Shown here piece by piece: positions 1 through 5,914 of a DNA stretch of 9,722 bases. This DNA comes from Actinomycetes bacterium. Lineage in GTDB: Bacteria; Actinomycetota; Acidimicrobiia; Acidimicrobiales; Palsa-688. Where the stretch lies: NCBI GenBank assembly GCA_021827225.1, contig JAKAXG010000111.1, positions 1 through 9,722 of the forward strand, in the 5' to 3' direction. Made by a program: the position numbers and the translations under genes. Numbering within the stretch: the first letter of the stretch is position 1; each line of letters begins with the position of its first letter. The notes under the pieces were generated by a model, which searched no databases, was not told where the DNA came from, and worked only from the letters and a program-made list of their open reading frames with translations.

Positions 1-1
1 C

Positions 2-610
2 CTGGTGCTCTATCAGCAGATCAACGCCACCAACGTCTACGCGACGGTGGACGACTGGCTGAACCGTCACCTGCACTACCCCCACTACCCGAACCCGATC
101 GCCTATCTGGGCCTCATAGCCGCGGGGGCGGCGGTGACCGCCGGGCTGGCCTGGCTGGTCTCCTCCGGGCTGGCCAGCCGGTCCGTCGAGTTCGTGCGCT
201 CGGGAAGCTTCCTGGACCGCACGTCCCGCTTCCGGGCCTACTTCACCCCTATGGCCTACGGCCTGATACCGGTGGTGGGAGCGGACTACTTCGCCCGCCA
301 GCTGCCCAAGTTCTTCCAGTACTCCCCCCGGGTCATCACCTCCGTCCAGCACCTGGGCGGCTTCTCCTCCACGCGCAGCCCCATCTACAACTTCTCGCTC
401 ATGAGCAACGGCTGGATCGTCGCCACCCAGGTGGCGATCATCGTCGTGGGCACGCTCGCCGCCACCTGGAGCACCTGGAAGATCGCCGGGCGGGAGCTGG
501 TGCCGGTCAGTCGCAGCACCGTGGGGGTCAGGCTGGCCACCATGAGCGTCGTGCTGGCGTCGGGTGCGGCGGCCGCCCTGCTCTACGTGATCATGCACGC
601 CGCCGACTAG
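2..610 (+). CDS. Multi-pass membrane protein, 3' part only (unrecognised family; probable redox partner of the next gene)
   Basis: The frame is open to the left edge. A GTG at 5 is probably internal, because the reading frame runs on upstream, so the N-terminus is missing. Counting from that GTG there are 201 residues with four likely membrane segments, at about 33-56, 79-97, 137-159 and 175-197. Between them are basic and aromatic loops, including a histidine/tyrosine-rich stretch at residues 22-30 (HLHYPHYPN) and a loop with FARQLPKFF near 96-104. No cysteine is present in this part. The gene ends 13 nt before the ferredoxin/flavoprotein gene on the same strand, so they are likely co-transcribed. 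Membrane proteins beside such flavoproteins often are polyferredoxins or quinone/heme-interacting subunits, and the missing N-terminus could hold Fe-S motifs; that is inference. I do not recognise the family, so the function is unassigned. Confidence 0.8.
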   Translation: MVLYQQINATNVYATVDDWLNRHLHYPHYPNPIAYLGLIAAGAAVTAGLAWLVSSGLASRSVEFVRSGSFLDRTSRFRAYFTPMAYGLIPVVGADYFARQLPKFFQYSPRVITSVQHLGGFSSTRSPIYNFSLMSNGWIVATQVAIIVVGTLAATWSTWKIAGRELVPVSRSTVGVRLATMSVVLASGAAAALLYVIMHAAD

Positions 611-623
611 GGGGTATGGAACG

Positions 624-2351
624 ATGACCTTGACCGAATCCCGCCCGGCCGTCACCGGTCAGGACCGCTGCCGCATCACGGTCCTCACCGACCGTTGTGC
701 GGGCTGCCAGGAGTGCGTGGTCCGCTGCCCCACCGCTGCGCTGGGGATCGATCCCGACCGGTGGGTGGTCGTGACCGACGACGCCGCCTGCGTCGGCTGC
801 CGCCAGTGCGAGCGGACCTGCCCCTTCTCCGCCATCGTCGTGGCCGGACCCACTCTCAACCCGCCCCGGACGCCAACCGGCTCCCAACATCGCGTCGACG
901 TCCTCGGCGATACCAGCGAGATCCGCCGGGGGCTGGCGACGTGGGAGGATGCCCTGTCCGAGGCGTCGCGCTGCCTGCGCTGCCCCGACCCCACCTGCGT
1001 CCGGGGATGCCCGGCCCACAACGACATCCCCGGCTTCATAGCCGCCGTCTCCGCCGGCGATCTCGGGGAGGCGCATGACGTGCTGCGGCGAACCACGGTC
1101 ATGCCCGACGTCTGCTCCCGGGTGTGCGACCAGGCCGTCCAGTGCGAAGGTGCCTGCACCTGGTCCCTGGCCGGCGGCACCCCGGTCGCCATCGGCGCGC
1201 TCGAGCGGTTCGTCGCCGACAACCTGGCGGTGCCCCCGGTCGAAGCGCGCTCGTCGGCGGCCGAGGGCGTCTCTGTCGGCGTCGTCGGATCGGGTCCGGC
1301 GGCCATCGGAGCCACCCACGAGCTGCTGGCCGCCGGCGCGTCGGTGACGGTCTACGAGGCCGATGACCGGCCCGGAGGCATGCTGAACTGGGGCATCCCG
1401 GACTTCACGCTGCCGCGGCCGGTGCGGGAACGGCCCTGGGTGCACCTGATGGAAGCGGGCGCCGAGGTCCGCTGCGGGACGGCGGTGAGCCCCGATGACC
1501 TCGACCGGCTTCTCCTCCGCCACGACGCCGTCATCCTGGCCCACGGCGCCGGTGTGGCTCTCAGCCTGCCGGTCGAGGGATCCGACCTTCCCGGCGTGGA
1601 GGACGCCACCACCTTCCTCCACCGGGCCAAGGCGGCCCTCGACGATCACCTCCCTCTGTCGGACCTCGCCCCCCGGGGCGGGCGGCGGTCGACCGTCCTG
1701 GTCCTCGGGGCCGGCAACACCGCCATGGACGTGGCCCGCAGCGCCGTCCGCCTCGGGGCCCGGTCGATCTGTGTGGACTGGATGGACCGCCGCTTCGCGC
1801 CGGTACGCCCCGACGAGCTGCTCGAGGCGGAGGCCGAAGGGGTCGAGGTCCGCTTCTCGGCCACGCTGCGGAGCCTCGAGCCGGCCCCCGACGGCCGGGT
1901 CGGCCGGGCCCGTATCGCCAGGACCGAGCAGAAGAACGCCGCCGCCCGGCCGCAGCTGGTCCGCGGCAGCGATCAGGTGGAGGATGTCGACGTGGTGGTC
2001 ACCGCCATGGGCTACCGGGTGGACCCGTCGTACTCGGCGCTACTTCCCGGAACCCCGATGCGCCGCCAGGTGCGCGGGGTACCGGACCGGGAGTGGCAGG
2101 CCAGCGGGATCCTGGCCAACCGCAGCCCGGACTTCGCCCGCCGCCGACCGGTCGGGGAACTGGCGCTGGGCCGTGAGGCGGGACTGGCGGCTTCGGCCCT
2201 GCCGTACCGGGAACGGACCTGGGTCGCCGGTGACGCCCTCGTCGGGCCCTCCACCGTCGTCGAGGCGATGTCGCAGGGTCGGCGCGCCGCCCAGGCCGTG
2301 ATGGAGGCACAGCCGCGACGTCCGGGTCGGGCCGGCTCAACCGGCGGCTGA
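624..2351 (+). CDS. Ferredoxin-fused GltD-like NAD(P)H:FAD oxidoreductase (AegA/NfnB-type architecture)
   Basis: A 575-residue cytoplasmic flavoprotein expected to pass electrons between NAD(P)H, FAD and Fe-S clusters. Residues 20-72 hold two classic 4Fe-4S motifs, C-x2-C-x2-C-x3-C-P, at C25/C28/C31/C35 and C56/C59/C62/C66. Residues 110-200 are the GltD/DPYD N-terminal Fe-S domain with C117, C120, C125, C129 and C164, C168, C174, C178. The FAD dinucleotide fold starts at GSGPAAIGA (222-230) and the NAD(P) fold at LGAGNTAMD (361-369). The terminal AGDALVGPSTVVEA (535-548) is the second FAD contact seen in GltD proteins. Plain GltD is about 470-490 residues, and the extra 100 are the added ferredoxin. 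No glutamate synthase large subunit is in view, so it is unlikely to be true GltD; E. coli AegA has a comparable layout. The ATG at 624 follows a GGGGT ribosome site at 611-615. The true acceptor or donor is unknown. The gene is probably controlled by the Rrf2 regulator downstream. Confidence 0.9.
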   Translation: MTLTESRPAVTGQDRCRITVLTDRCAGCQECVVRCPTAALGIDPDRWVVVTDDAACVGCRQCERTCPFSAIVVAGPTLNPPRTPTGSQHRVDVLGDTSEIRRGLATWEDALSEASRCLRCPDPTCVRGCPAHNDIPGFIAAVSAGDLGEAHDVLRRTTVMPDVCSRVCDQAVQCEGACTWSLAGGTPVAIGALERFVADNLAVPPVEARSSAAEGVSVGVVGSGPAAIGATHELLAAGASVTVYEADDRPGGMLNWGIPDFTLPRPVRERPWVHLMEAGAEVRCGTAVSPDDLDRLLLRHDAVILAHGAGVALSLPVEGSDLPGVEDATTFLHRAKAALDDHLPLSDLAPRGGRRSTVLVLGAGNTAMDVARSAVRLGARSICVDWMDRRFAPVRPDELLEAEAEGVEVRFSATLRSLEPAPDGRVGRARIARTEQKNAAARPQLVRGSDQVEDVDVVVTAMGYRVDPSYSALLPGTPMRRQVRGVPDREWQASGILANRSPDFARRRPVGELALGREAGLAASALPYRERTWVAGDALVGPSTVVEAMSQGRRAAQAVMEAQPRRPGRAGSTGG

Positions 2352-2384
2352 TCGACGAGAGGCGGCCCCTTTGTCCAGCGATGG

Positions 2385-2398
2385 GATAAACCTGTATC
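2385..2398 (+). promoter_or_regulatory. Candidate operator/promoter core just before the Rrf2 gene (GATA-N6-TATC)
   Basis: A short inverted repeat, GATA (2385-2388) and TATC (2395-2398) separated by 6 nt, sits directly before the GTG at 2400 in the 48-nt gap after the flavoprotein gene. It is the most AT-rich patch in the neighbourhood. Rrf2 regulators commonly autoregulate through AT-rich inverted repeats over their own promoter, so it may be an operator or a -10 region. There is no good Shine-Dalgarno within 4-12 nt of the GTG (the nearest purine run, GGGA, ends 13 nt upstream), which fits a leaderless or near-leaderless transcript. Only 4+4 bases match, so chance is a real alternative. Confidence 0.25.
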
Positions 2399-2399
2399 T

Positions 2400-3332
2400 G
2401 TGGACCTGACCTTGTCCAGGCGTGGCGACTACGTGATGCGATCGGCCATATCGCTGGCCCGGGCCTTCGATGATCCCAAACCCAGGAAGATCCGCGAGGT
2501 GGTGGCCGACACCGAAGTGCCTCAGAGCTTCGCCTCCCAGATCCTGGCGGACCTGGTCCGGGCCGGCCTGGCCAGCTCGAAGGCCGGCCGGGAGGGCGGC
2601 TACCGCCTGACCCGGCCGCCGGCGGAGATCAGCGTCCTGGAGGTCATCGAAGCGAGCGAGGGCCCGCTGCGCTCGAACCGCTGCGCCCTGGGCGAGGGGC
2701 CCTGCCGCTGGGACTCGGTCTGCCCGCTGCACGAGACGTGGACCGAGGCCACCTCCGTGCTGCGCGACCTGCTGGAGCGCACCGATCTGGCCACGCTGGC
2801 GGCCCGCGACCGCGACATCGAGGAGGGTGCGTACCCGACGCCGGGTGACGCCCACCGGGCCCGTCCCACCGCCGTCACCGTCGAGGACGGCGTGCAGATC
2901 GAGCTGCCCCTGCCGGCGGTGGAAGCCGGTCTCATAGGGGCGGAGCGCCACCTCGGGCGGATCGTGCGCGACGCCGCCCGGACCGCCCTGGCGGACGGCG
3001 CCGGCGGGGCGCGACCGCCTCGGGTCTCGGAGGTGTCGCTCTCCCCCGCCGGTACCGCCCGCTCCCGTCCGGGAGGGGCCGGCTACCTGCTGGGTTGGCG
3101 GGTCGACGCCCCTCCGGCGGCGGGCCGCCTCGAAGCCGACCTGTCCGTCGCCTCCATCGATCCGGAGCGCAGCGAGATCCGCGTCGAGGGCACGTGGTAC
3201 CACGATTCCCTCTCCGGCCCGGCGCCGGTGGCGGTCGAGCTCCAAGCGACGTCCGGGAAGATGATGCGGATGTTCCTGCGGGGCCTGGCCGGCCTGCTGG
3301 AGCGCCCCGCGGTCGGTCCGGTCCGGCGCTGA
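2400..3332 (+). CDS. Rrf2-family Fe-S transcriptional regulator with an extra C-terminal SRPBCC-like domain
   Basis: Residues 1-140 are an Rrf2 winged helix-turn-helix repressor. The N-terminus LTLSRRGDYVMRSAISLA, the recognition-helix region VPQSFASQILADLVRAGL (40-57) and the wing GREGGYRL (63-70) are typical. The cluster site is C95, C102, C108 plus H111 (C-x6-C-x5-C-x2-H), close to the IscR C-x5-C-x5-C-x2-H pattern, so it probably binds a 2Fe-2S or 4Fe-4S cluster and senses redox state, NO or Fe-S supply. Rrf2 proteins are usually about 130-165 residues. Here residues 155-305 add a domain whose end (GWRVDAP, then LEADLSVASIDPERSEIRVEG, then a final MMRMFLRGLAGLLERP helix) resembles the strand/helix order of actinobacterial SRPBCC proteins; this match is by pattern only. 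The GTG start gives the family's normal N-terminus. The gene sits 48 nt after the flavoprotein gene on the same strand, which suggests local control of the cassette. It converges with the DUF167 gene, 13 nt away. Confidence 0.9.
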   Translation: MDLTLSRRGDYVMRSAISLARAFDDPKPRKIREVVADTEVPQSFASQILADLVRAGLASSKAGREGGYRLTRPPAEISVLEVIEASEGPLRSNRCALGEGPCRWDSVCPLHETWTEATSVLRDLLERTDLATLAARDRDIEEGAYPTPGDAHRARPTAVTVEDGVQIELPLPAVEAGLIGAERHLGRIVRDAARTALADGAGGARPPRVSEVSLSPAGTARSRPGGAGYLLGWRVDAPPAAGRLEADLSVASIDPERSEIRVEGTWYHDSLSGPAPVAVELQATSGKMMRMFLRGLAGLLERPAVGPVRR

Positions 3333-3345
3333 TCCGCCGGGGCAC

Positions 3346-3636
3346 TCAACCCCCCAGCAGTCGCCGCAACCGGCTCTCCAGCGCTTCGTCCTCCCCCCCG
3401 GCGGTGGCGATCTCGACCACCTTCCTGCGGCTGGTGGGTCCGCGGACCAACGTGACACTTCCGGCGGGCACGCCGAGGGACCTGGCCACCGCGCGCAGGG
3501 CGGCCCGGGTCGCTCTGCCTCCCTCGGCAGGCTCGGCGACCCGTACCACCAGGGCGCCGTCGTGGGTTCCGCCCACCACACCTCGCTGGGCGTTCGGGCG
3601 AACCACGATGTCCACTCGCACGGACCCAGTCTGCAC
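3346..3636 (-). CDS. DUF167 (YggU-family) small conserved protein
   Basis: A protein of about 96 residues of the DUF167/YggU family, whose molecular role is not established. Visible hallmarks are the first strand with VVRPNAQRGVVGG (11-23), the strand GALVVRVAEPAEGGRA (27-42), where the family usually has P-x-x-G-x-AN, a long helix, then VTLVRGPTSRRKVVEI (61-76), which matches the conserved G-x-x-S-R-x-K-x-v-x-i block. Length is normal for the family (about 75-110). The start is uncertain: GTG codons lie at 3636, 3621, 3615 and 3606 (5' base on the minus strand), none with a textbook ribosome site. I chose 3636 because it leaves room for the first strand and does not overlap the divergent gene. 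The reading frame stays open far upstream, but that part is antisense to the EEP gene. It faces the Rrf2 gene tail to tail. Confidence 0.85.
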   Translation of the reverse strand: MQTGSVRVDIVVRPNAQRGVVGGTHDGALVVRVAEPAEGGRATRAALRAVARSLGVPAGSVTLVRGPTSRRKVVEIATAGGEDEALESRLRRLLGG

Positions 3637-3644
3637 CTCGACGG

Positions 3645-3663
3645 CCCGGTGACCACCACCGGG
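3645..3663. promoter_or_regulatory. Perfect 7-bp inverted repeat in the divergent DUF167/EEP gap, touching the EEP ribosome site
   Basis: CCCGGTG (3645-3651) and CACCGGG (3657-3663) are exact reverse complements separated by ACCAC. The repeat fills the centre of the 36-nt gap between two divergently read genes. Its right arm includes most of the GGGG (3661-3664) that is the best Shine-Dalgarno for the GTG at 3673. It could be a shared operator, or an RNA hairpin that hides the ribosome site. In DNA this GC-rich a short palindrome can also occur by chance. Confidence 0.35.
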
Positions 3664-3672
3664 GTCGCTAAC

Positions 3673-4545
3673 GTGCGGGACGCCTTGGAACCCACCCCCC
3701 TCTTCGACTCGGCCGACGGCCCCGTGGCCGGCCCGCGTACCCTCAGCCTCGCCACCTTCAACCTCCATGCCGGTGTCGACGGCTGGGGCCGGCCGTTCGA
3801 TGTGGTGGGCGCCTGCCGGGCCATGGACGCCGACGTGCTCGTGCTCCAGGAGGTCTGGACGCCCCGGGGCGGGACCGGCATCGCCGAGTCGGTCGGCCGG
3901 GCCCTCGGCTACACGAGCTTCCAGCAGACACTCGCCGGGGGCCGCCTGGCCCGCCCCCACCCCCGCGCCGACGGCCGGTGGAAGCGGCCCCTCGACTGGC
4001 GGGGGGCGGCCCACGCCATCTACCTCGACAGCGAGCGGCCCCTCCCCGCCCGGGTGACCCGATCGCGCCGGTATCTCGAGGCCGCGCCGGGCGAGTGGGG
4101 CGTCGCCGTCCTCACCCGGCTCCCGGTCCGCAACCAGCGCCGCGTCGACCTGGGGCGGCTCGATCAGGACCCGGCGCGGCGGTGCGCTCTCATCGTCGAG
4201 ATCGACCTGGCCGGCACCCCGGTCACGGTGATCGGAACGCACATGTCCCACATCACCTACGGCGCGCCGGTGCAGTTCCTCCGCCTCAGCCGCGCGATCC
4301 GGCAGCTGGTGCCCTCCGGGCCGGGGGTCCTCGCCGGGGACATGAACATGTGGGGGCCGCCGGTGACGACCTTCTTCCCGGGTTGGCGCCGGGCGCTGCG
4401 GGGAAAGACGTGGCCGGCGTGGCGACCCCACAGCCAGGTCGACCACATCCTCGTCCGGGGCCCCCTTGCCGTGGAGGATGGGTCGGTGTTCGCTCGCATG
4501 GGCAGCGACCACCTCCCCCTGCGGGTGCGGCTGAACCTGGCCTAG
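3673..4545 (+). CDS. Endonuclease/exonuclease/phosphatase (EEP) fold metallohydrolase
   Basis: A 290-residue Mg2+-dependent phosphodiesterase or phosphatase of the EEP (DNase I/exonuclease III/sphingomyelinase-like) superfamily. All the catalytic blocks are present: ATFNLHAG with N30, LQEVW with E60, IGTHMSH with H190, AGDMNMW with D223 and N225, QVDHILV with D257 and H258, and GSDHLPL with D279 and H280. The enzyme should therefore be active. Length is ordinary for the family, and there is no signal peptide or membrane segment, so it is probably cytoplasmic. The superfamily cuts DNA, phosphoinositides, sphingomyelin and other phosphoesters, and the substrate cannot be told from sequence. I chose the GTG at 3673 because GGGG lies 8 nt upstream (3661-3664). 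The frame is open further up, and a GTG at 3649 is possible but sits inside an inverted repeat. It converges on the flippase-like gene, leaving an 8-nt gap with no visible terminator. Confidence 0.92.
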   Translation: MRDALEPTPLFDSADGPVAGPRTLSLATFNLHAGVDGWGRPFDVVGACRAMDADVLVLQEVWTPRGGTGIAESVGRALGYTSFQQTLAGGRLARPHPRADGRWKRPLDWRGAAHAIYLDSERPLPARVTRSRRYLEAAPGEWGVAVLTRLPVRNQRRVDLGRLDQDPARRCALIVEIDLAGTPVTVIGTHMSHITYGAPVQFLRLSRAIRQLVPSGPGVLAGDMNMWGPPVTTFFPGWRRALRGKTWPAWRPHSQVDHILVRGPLAVEDGSVFARMGSDHLPLRVRLNLA

Positions 4546-4553
4546 CCGGCCCT

Positions 4554-5690
4554 TCACTCCCCGAGCGGCTGGTGGGCGGCAGGGTTCGTGCTGCCGGCCG
4601 GGGAAGAGGGCGCGCTGGGCTGTGTCGGTTCATGCCGGCGGGCGAGCGCCAGTCCGGCTATCACGGCGAGCCCGGCCGTCGCCGGCAGGAAGGTGCCGAC
4701 CGCCCGGTAGATCACAGCCCCGGCCAGCGCCGCGTCCAGGGGTGCGCCGAAGTGATGAAGTACCAGCGGGATCACGGCTTCTGCCACCCCCAGTCCCCCC
4801 GGGATCAGGGGTATGGCCGTCGCCAGCACGCCGGCGGTCGCAGCCATGACGGCCACGTCGCCGTCCACATGCACCCCGGCGGCGGTCAGCGACGCCCACA
4901 GGCAGCCCATGTCGGCGAGGAGCGCCGAGGCGGCCAGGGCGACGAGCAGCACCCGGTTCGAGCGAGAACCGACGATCGACATCGCCTGTCGGTGCCAGGC
5001 CGCCCCGGCGGCCCTCCGCTCGGGCCTGGGCGCCCGGGGCTGCCAGAAGCGCAGCCATCCGAGCACCACCCCGGCGAACTCACCGGTCGAACGGCGACGG
5101 GCGAAGTGGGCGCTGACCGCGAGAACGACGAACCCGGCCAGGGCGGCGCCCAGCAGGGGAACGACGTCGGCCGCCGGAAGATCACCCGTGCCCACCGCCA
5201 CCACCACGTTGGCCGCCGCCACGAGCAGGAAGACCCGCACCGAGAACCACTGGGTGAACCCCAGGGTCAGGGCCGCCTGGCGCTGATCGAAGCCCCGCTG
5301 ACGAAGCTGCCGGCCGGCGATGGCCAGGCCTTCGGCCGGTGAGGCGGGGGTCAGCAGGCCGAACCCGGAGACCACCAGCGCCAGCCCTATCCCCAGTCTT
5401 CGTGAAACTGGTGCGCTGGCGATGGCCAGGCGCCGGAGATGAAACCCGATCAGCACATAGGAGACGGCCTCGACCAGCACCGCCACCGCCACCCACGATG
5501 CCTCGGTCCGCGCCAGGGCGCTCCGCGCGTCCGCCAACCCCCCAGCGGCGCTCACGACCACGGAGATCACCGCGGCGGCGATCACCAGGCCGAGAAGCCA
5601 GCGCCAGACCGCCGAGCGGGAAGAGACCCGGGACCGCCTGGCGTTCCGCCCGAAGGCGCCGGCCACAGAACGCAGCGAGCCCAGCGCCAT
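4554..5690 (-). CDS. Flippase-like integral membrane protein (lysylphosphatidylglycerol synthase TM / AglD family)
   Basis: A 378-residue polytopic inner-membrane protein of the UPF0104/LPG-synthase-TM family, related to the flippase half of MprF and to AglD. Members are thought to move or modify lipid-linked molecules, and the substrate here is unknown. Hydrophobic segments lie near residues 30-49, 65-85, 98-116, 141-163, 173-195, 246-268, 278-295 and 323-349. The family signature IPLIPGGLGVAEA (293-305) is followed by the usual A-x-x-YR (327-329) and a proline in the last helix region. The GF-x-x-TP-like block near 109-120 (GFGLLTPASPAE) is also typical. There is no cytosolic lysyltransferase domain, so it is the stand-alone form. 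The last 28 residues are a disordered Pro/Ser/Ala tail. The ATG at 5690 has a GGAGGA ribosome site (complement of 5701-5706) with a 10-nt spacer. It is divergent from the lipase gene, and a shared promoter region is possible. Confidence 0.9.
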   Translation of the reverse strand: MALGSLRSVAGAFGRNARRSRVSSRSAVWRWLLGLVIAAAVISVVVSAAGGLADARSALARTEASWVAVAVLVEAVSYVLIGFHLRRLAIASAPVSRRLGIGLALVVSGFGLLTPASPAEGLAIAGRQLRQRGFDQRQAALTLGFTQWFSVRVFLLVAAANVVVAVGTGDLPAADVVPLLGAALAGFVVLAVSAHFARRRSTGEFAGVVLGWLRFWQPRAPRPERRAAGAAWHRQAMSIVGSRSNRVLLVALAASALLADMGCLWASLTAAGVHVDGDVAVMAATAGVLATAIPLIPGGLGVAEAVIPLVLHHFGAPLDAALAGAVIYRAVGTFLPATAGLAVIAGLALARRHEPTQPSAPSSPAGSTNPAAHQPLGE

Positions 5691-5914
5691 CCCGGCAGCC
5701 TCCTCCGAGCATTACCGACCCCTGAGCCTTCTGCTCCCCTGCCCGGCCATCTAAGAGCCGAAGGTCACTTCCCGCCCCGGTGAGGTCGTCGTCAGGGGGT
5801 GAGTCGTACCGGCCGTTGGACCCTACCGCCACGTCCCGGCTGGGCGCACCATCACAGGACGGCGCGCCGGTGGGGCATGTCCGGTCCCGGGGGCGCGGCG
5901 GCAGAGGAGGGACC
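5691..5914. other. Divergent intergenic region between flippase-like gene and lipase
   Basis: These 224 nt must hold the promoters for both flanking genes. The supported sites are the two ribosome-binding sites: TCCTCC at 5701-5706 (GGAGGA on the minus strand) and GAGGAGG at 5904-5910 on the plus strand. A TTGGAC at 5816-5821 looks like a -35 box, but I could not pair it with a convincing -10, so no promoter is called. I saw no long inverted repeat or small ORF here. Confidence 0.5.

Noticed and set aside
591..1649. Long minus-strand open frame (352 residues) opposite the ferredoxin-flavoprotein gene
   Set aside because: GC-rich antisense shadow: no recognisable domain, glycine/arginine-rich composition, and the opposite strand encodes a gene with all motifs intact.
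2331..2345. GCCGG-ctcaa-CCGGC hairpin at the end of the flavoprotein gene
   Set aside because: Only 5 bp, inside the coding end, no U-tract; such short GC pairs are expected by chance here.
2337..3881. 514-residue minus-strand frame over the Rrf2 gene
   Set aside because: Antisense to the Rrf2 gene and to the real DUF167 frame; no family features.
3637..4557. Upstream extension of the DUF167 reading frame
   Set aside because: The frame is open but fully antisense to the EEP gene, and DUF167 proteins are only about 75-110 residues, so just the last 96 codons are called.
3978..5342. 454-residue plus-strand frame spanning the EEP 3' end and the flippase-like gene
   Set aside because: It crosses two well-supported genes in other frames and has a Pro/Arg/Gly-rich composition typical of out-of-frame GC-rich DNA.
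5816..5850. TTGGAC as a -35 box for the lipase promoter
   Set aside because: No credible -10 element at 16-18 nt spacing.
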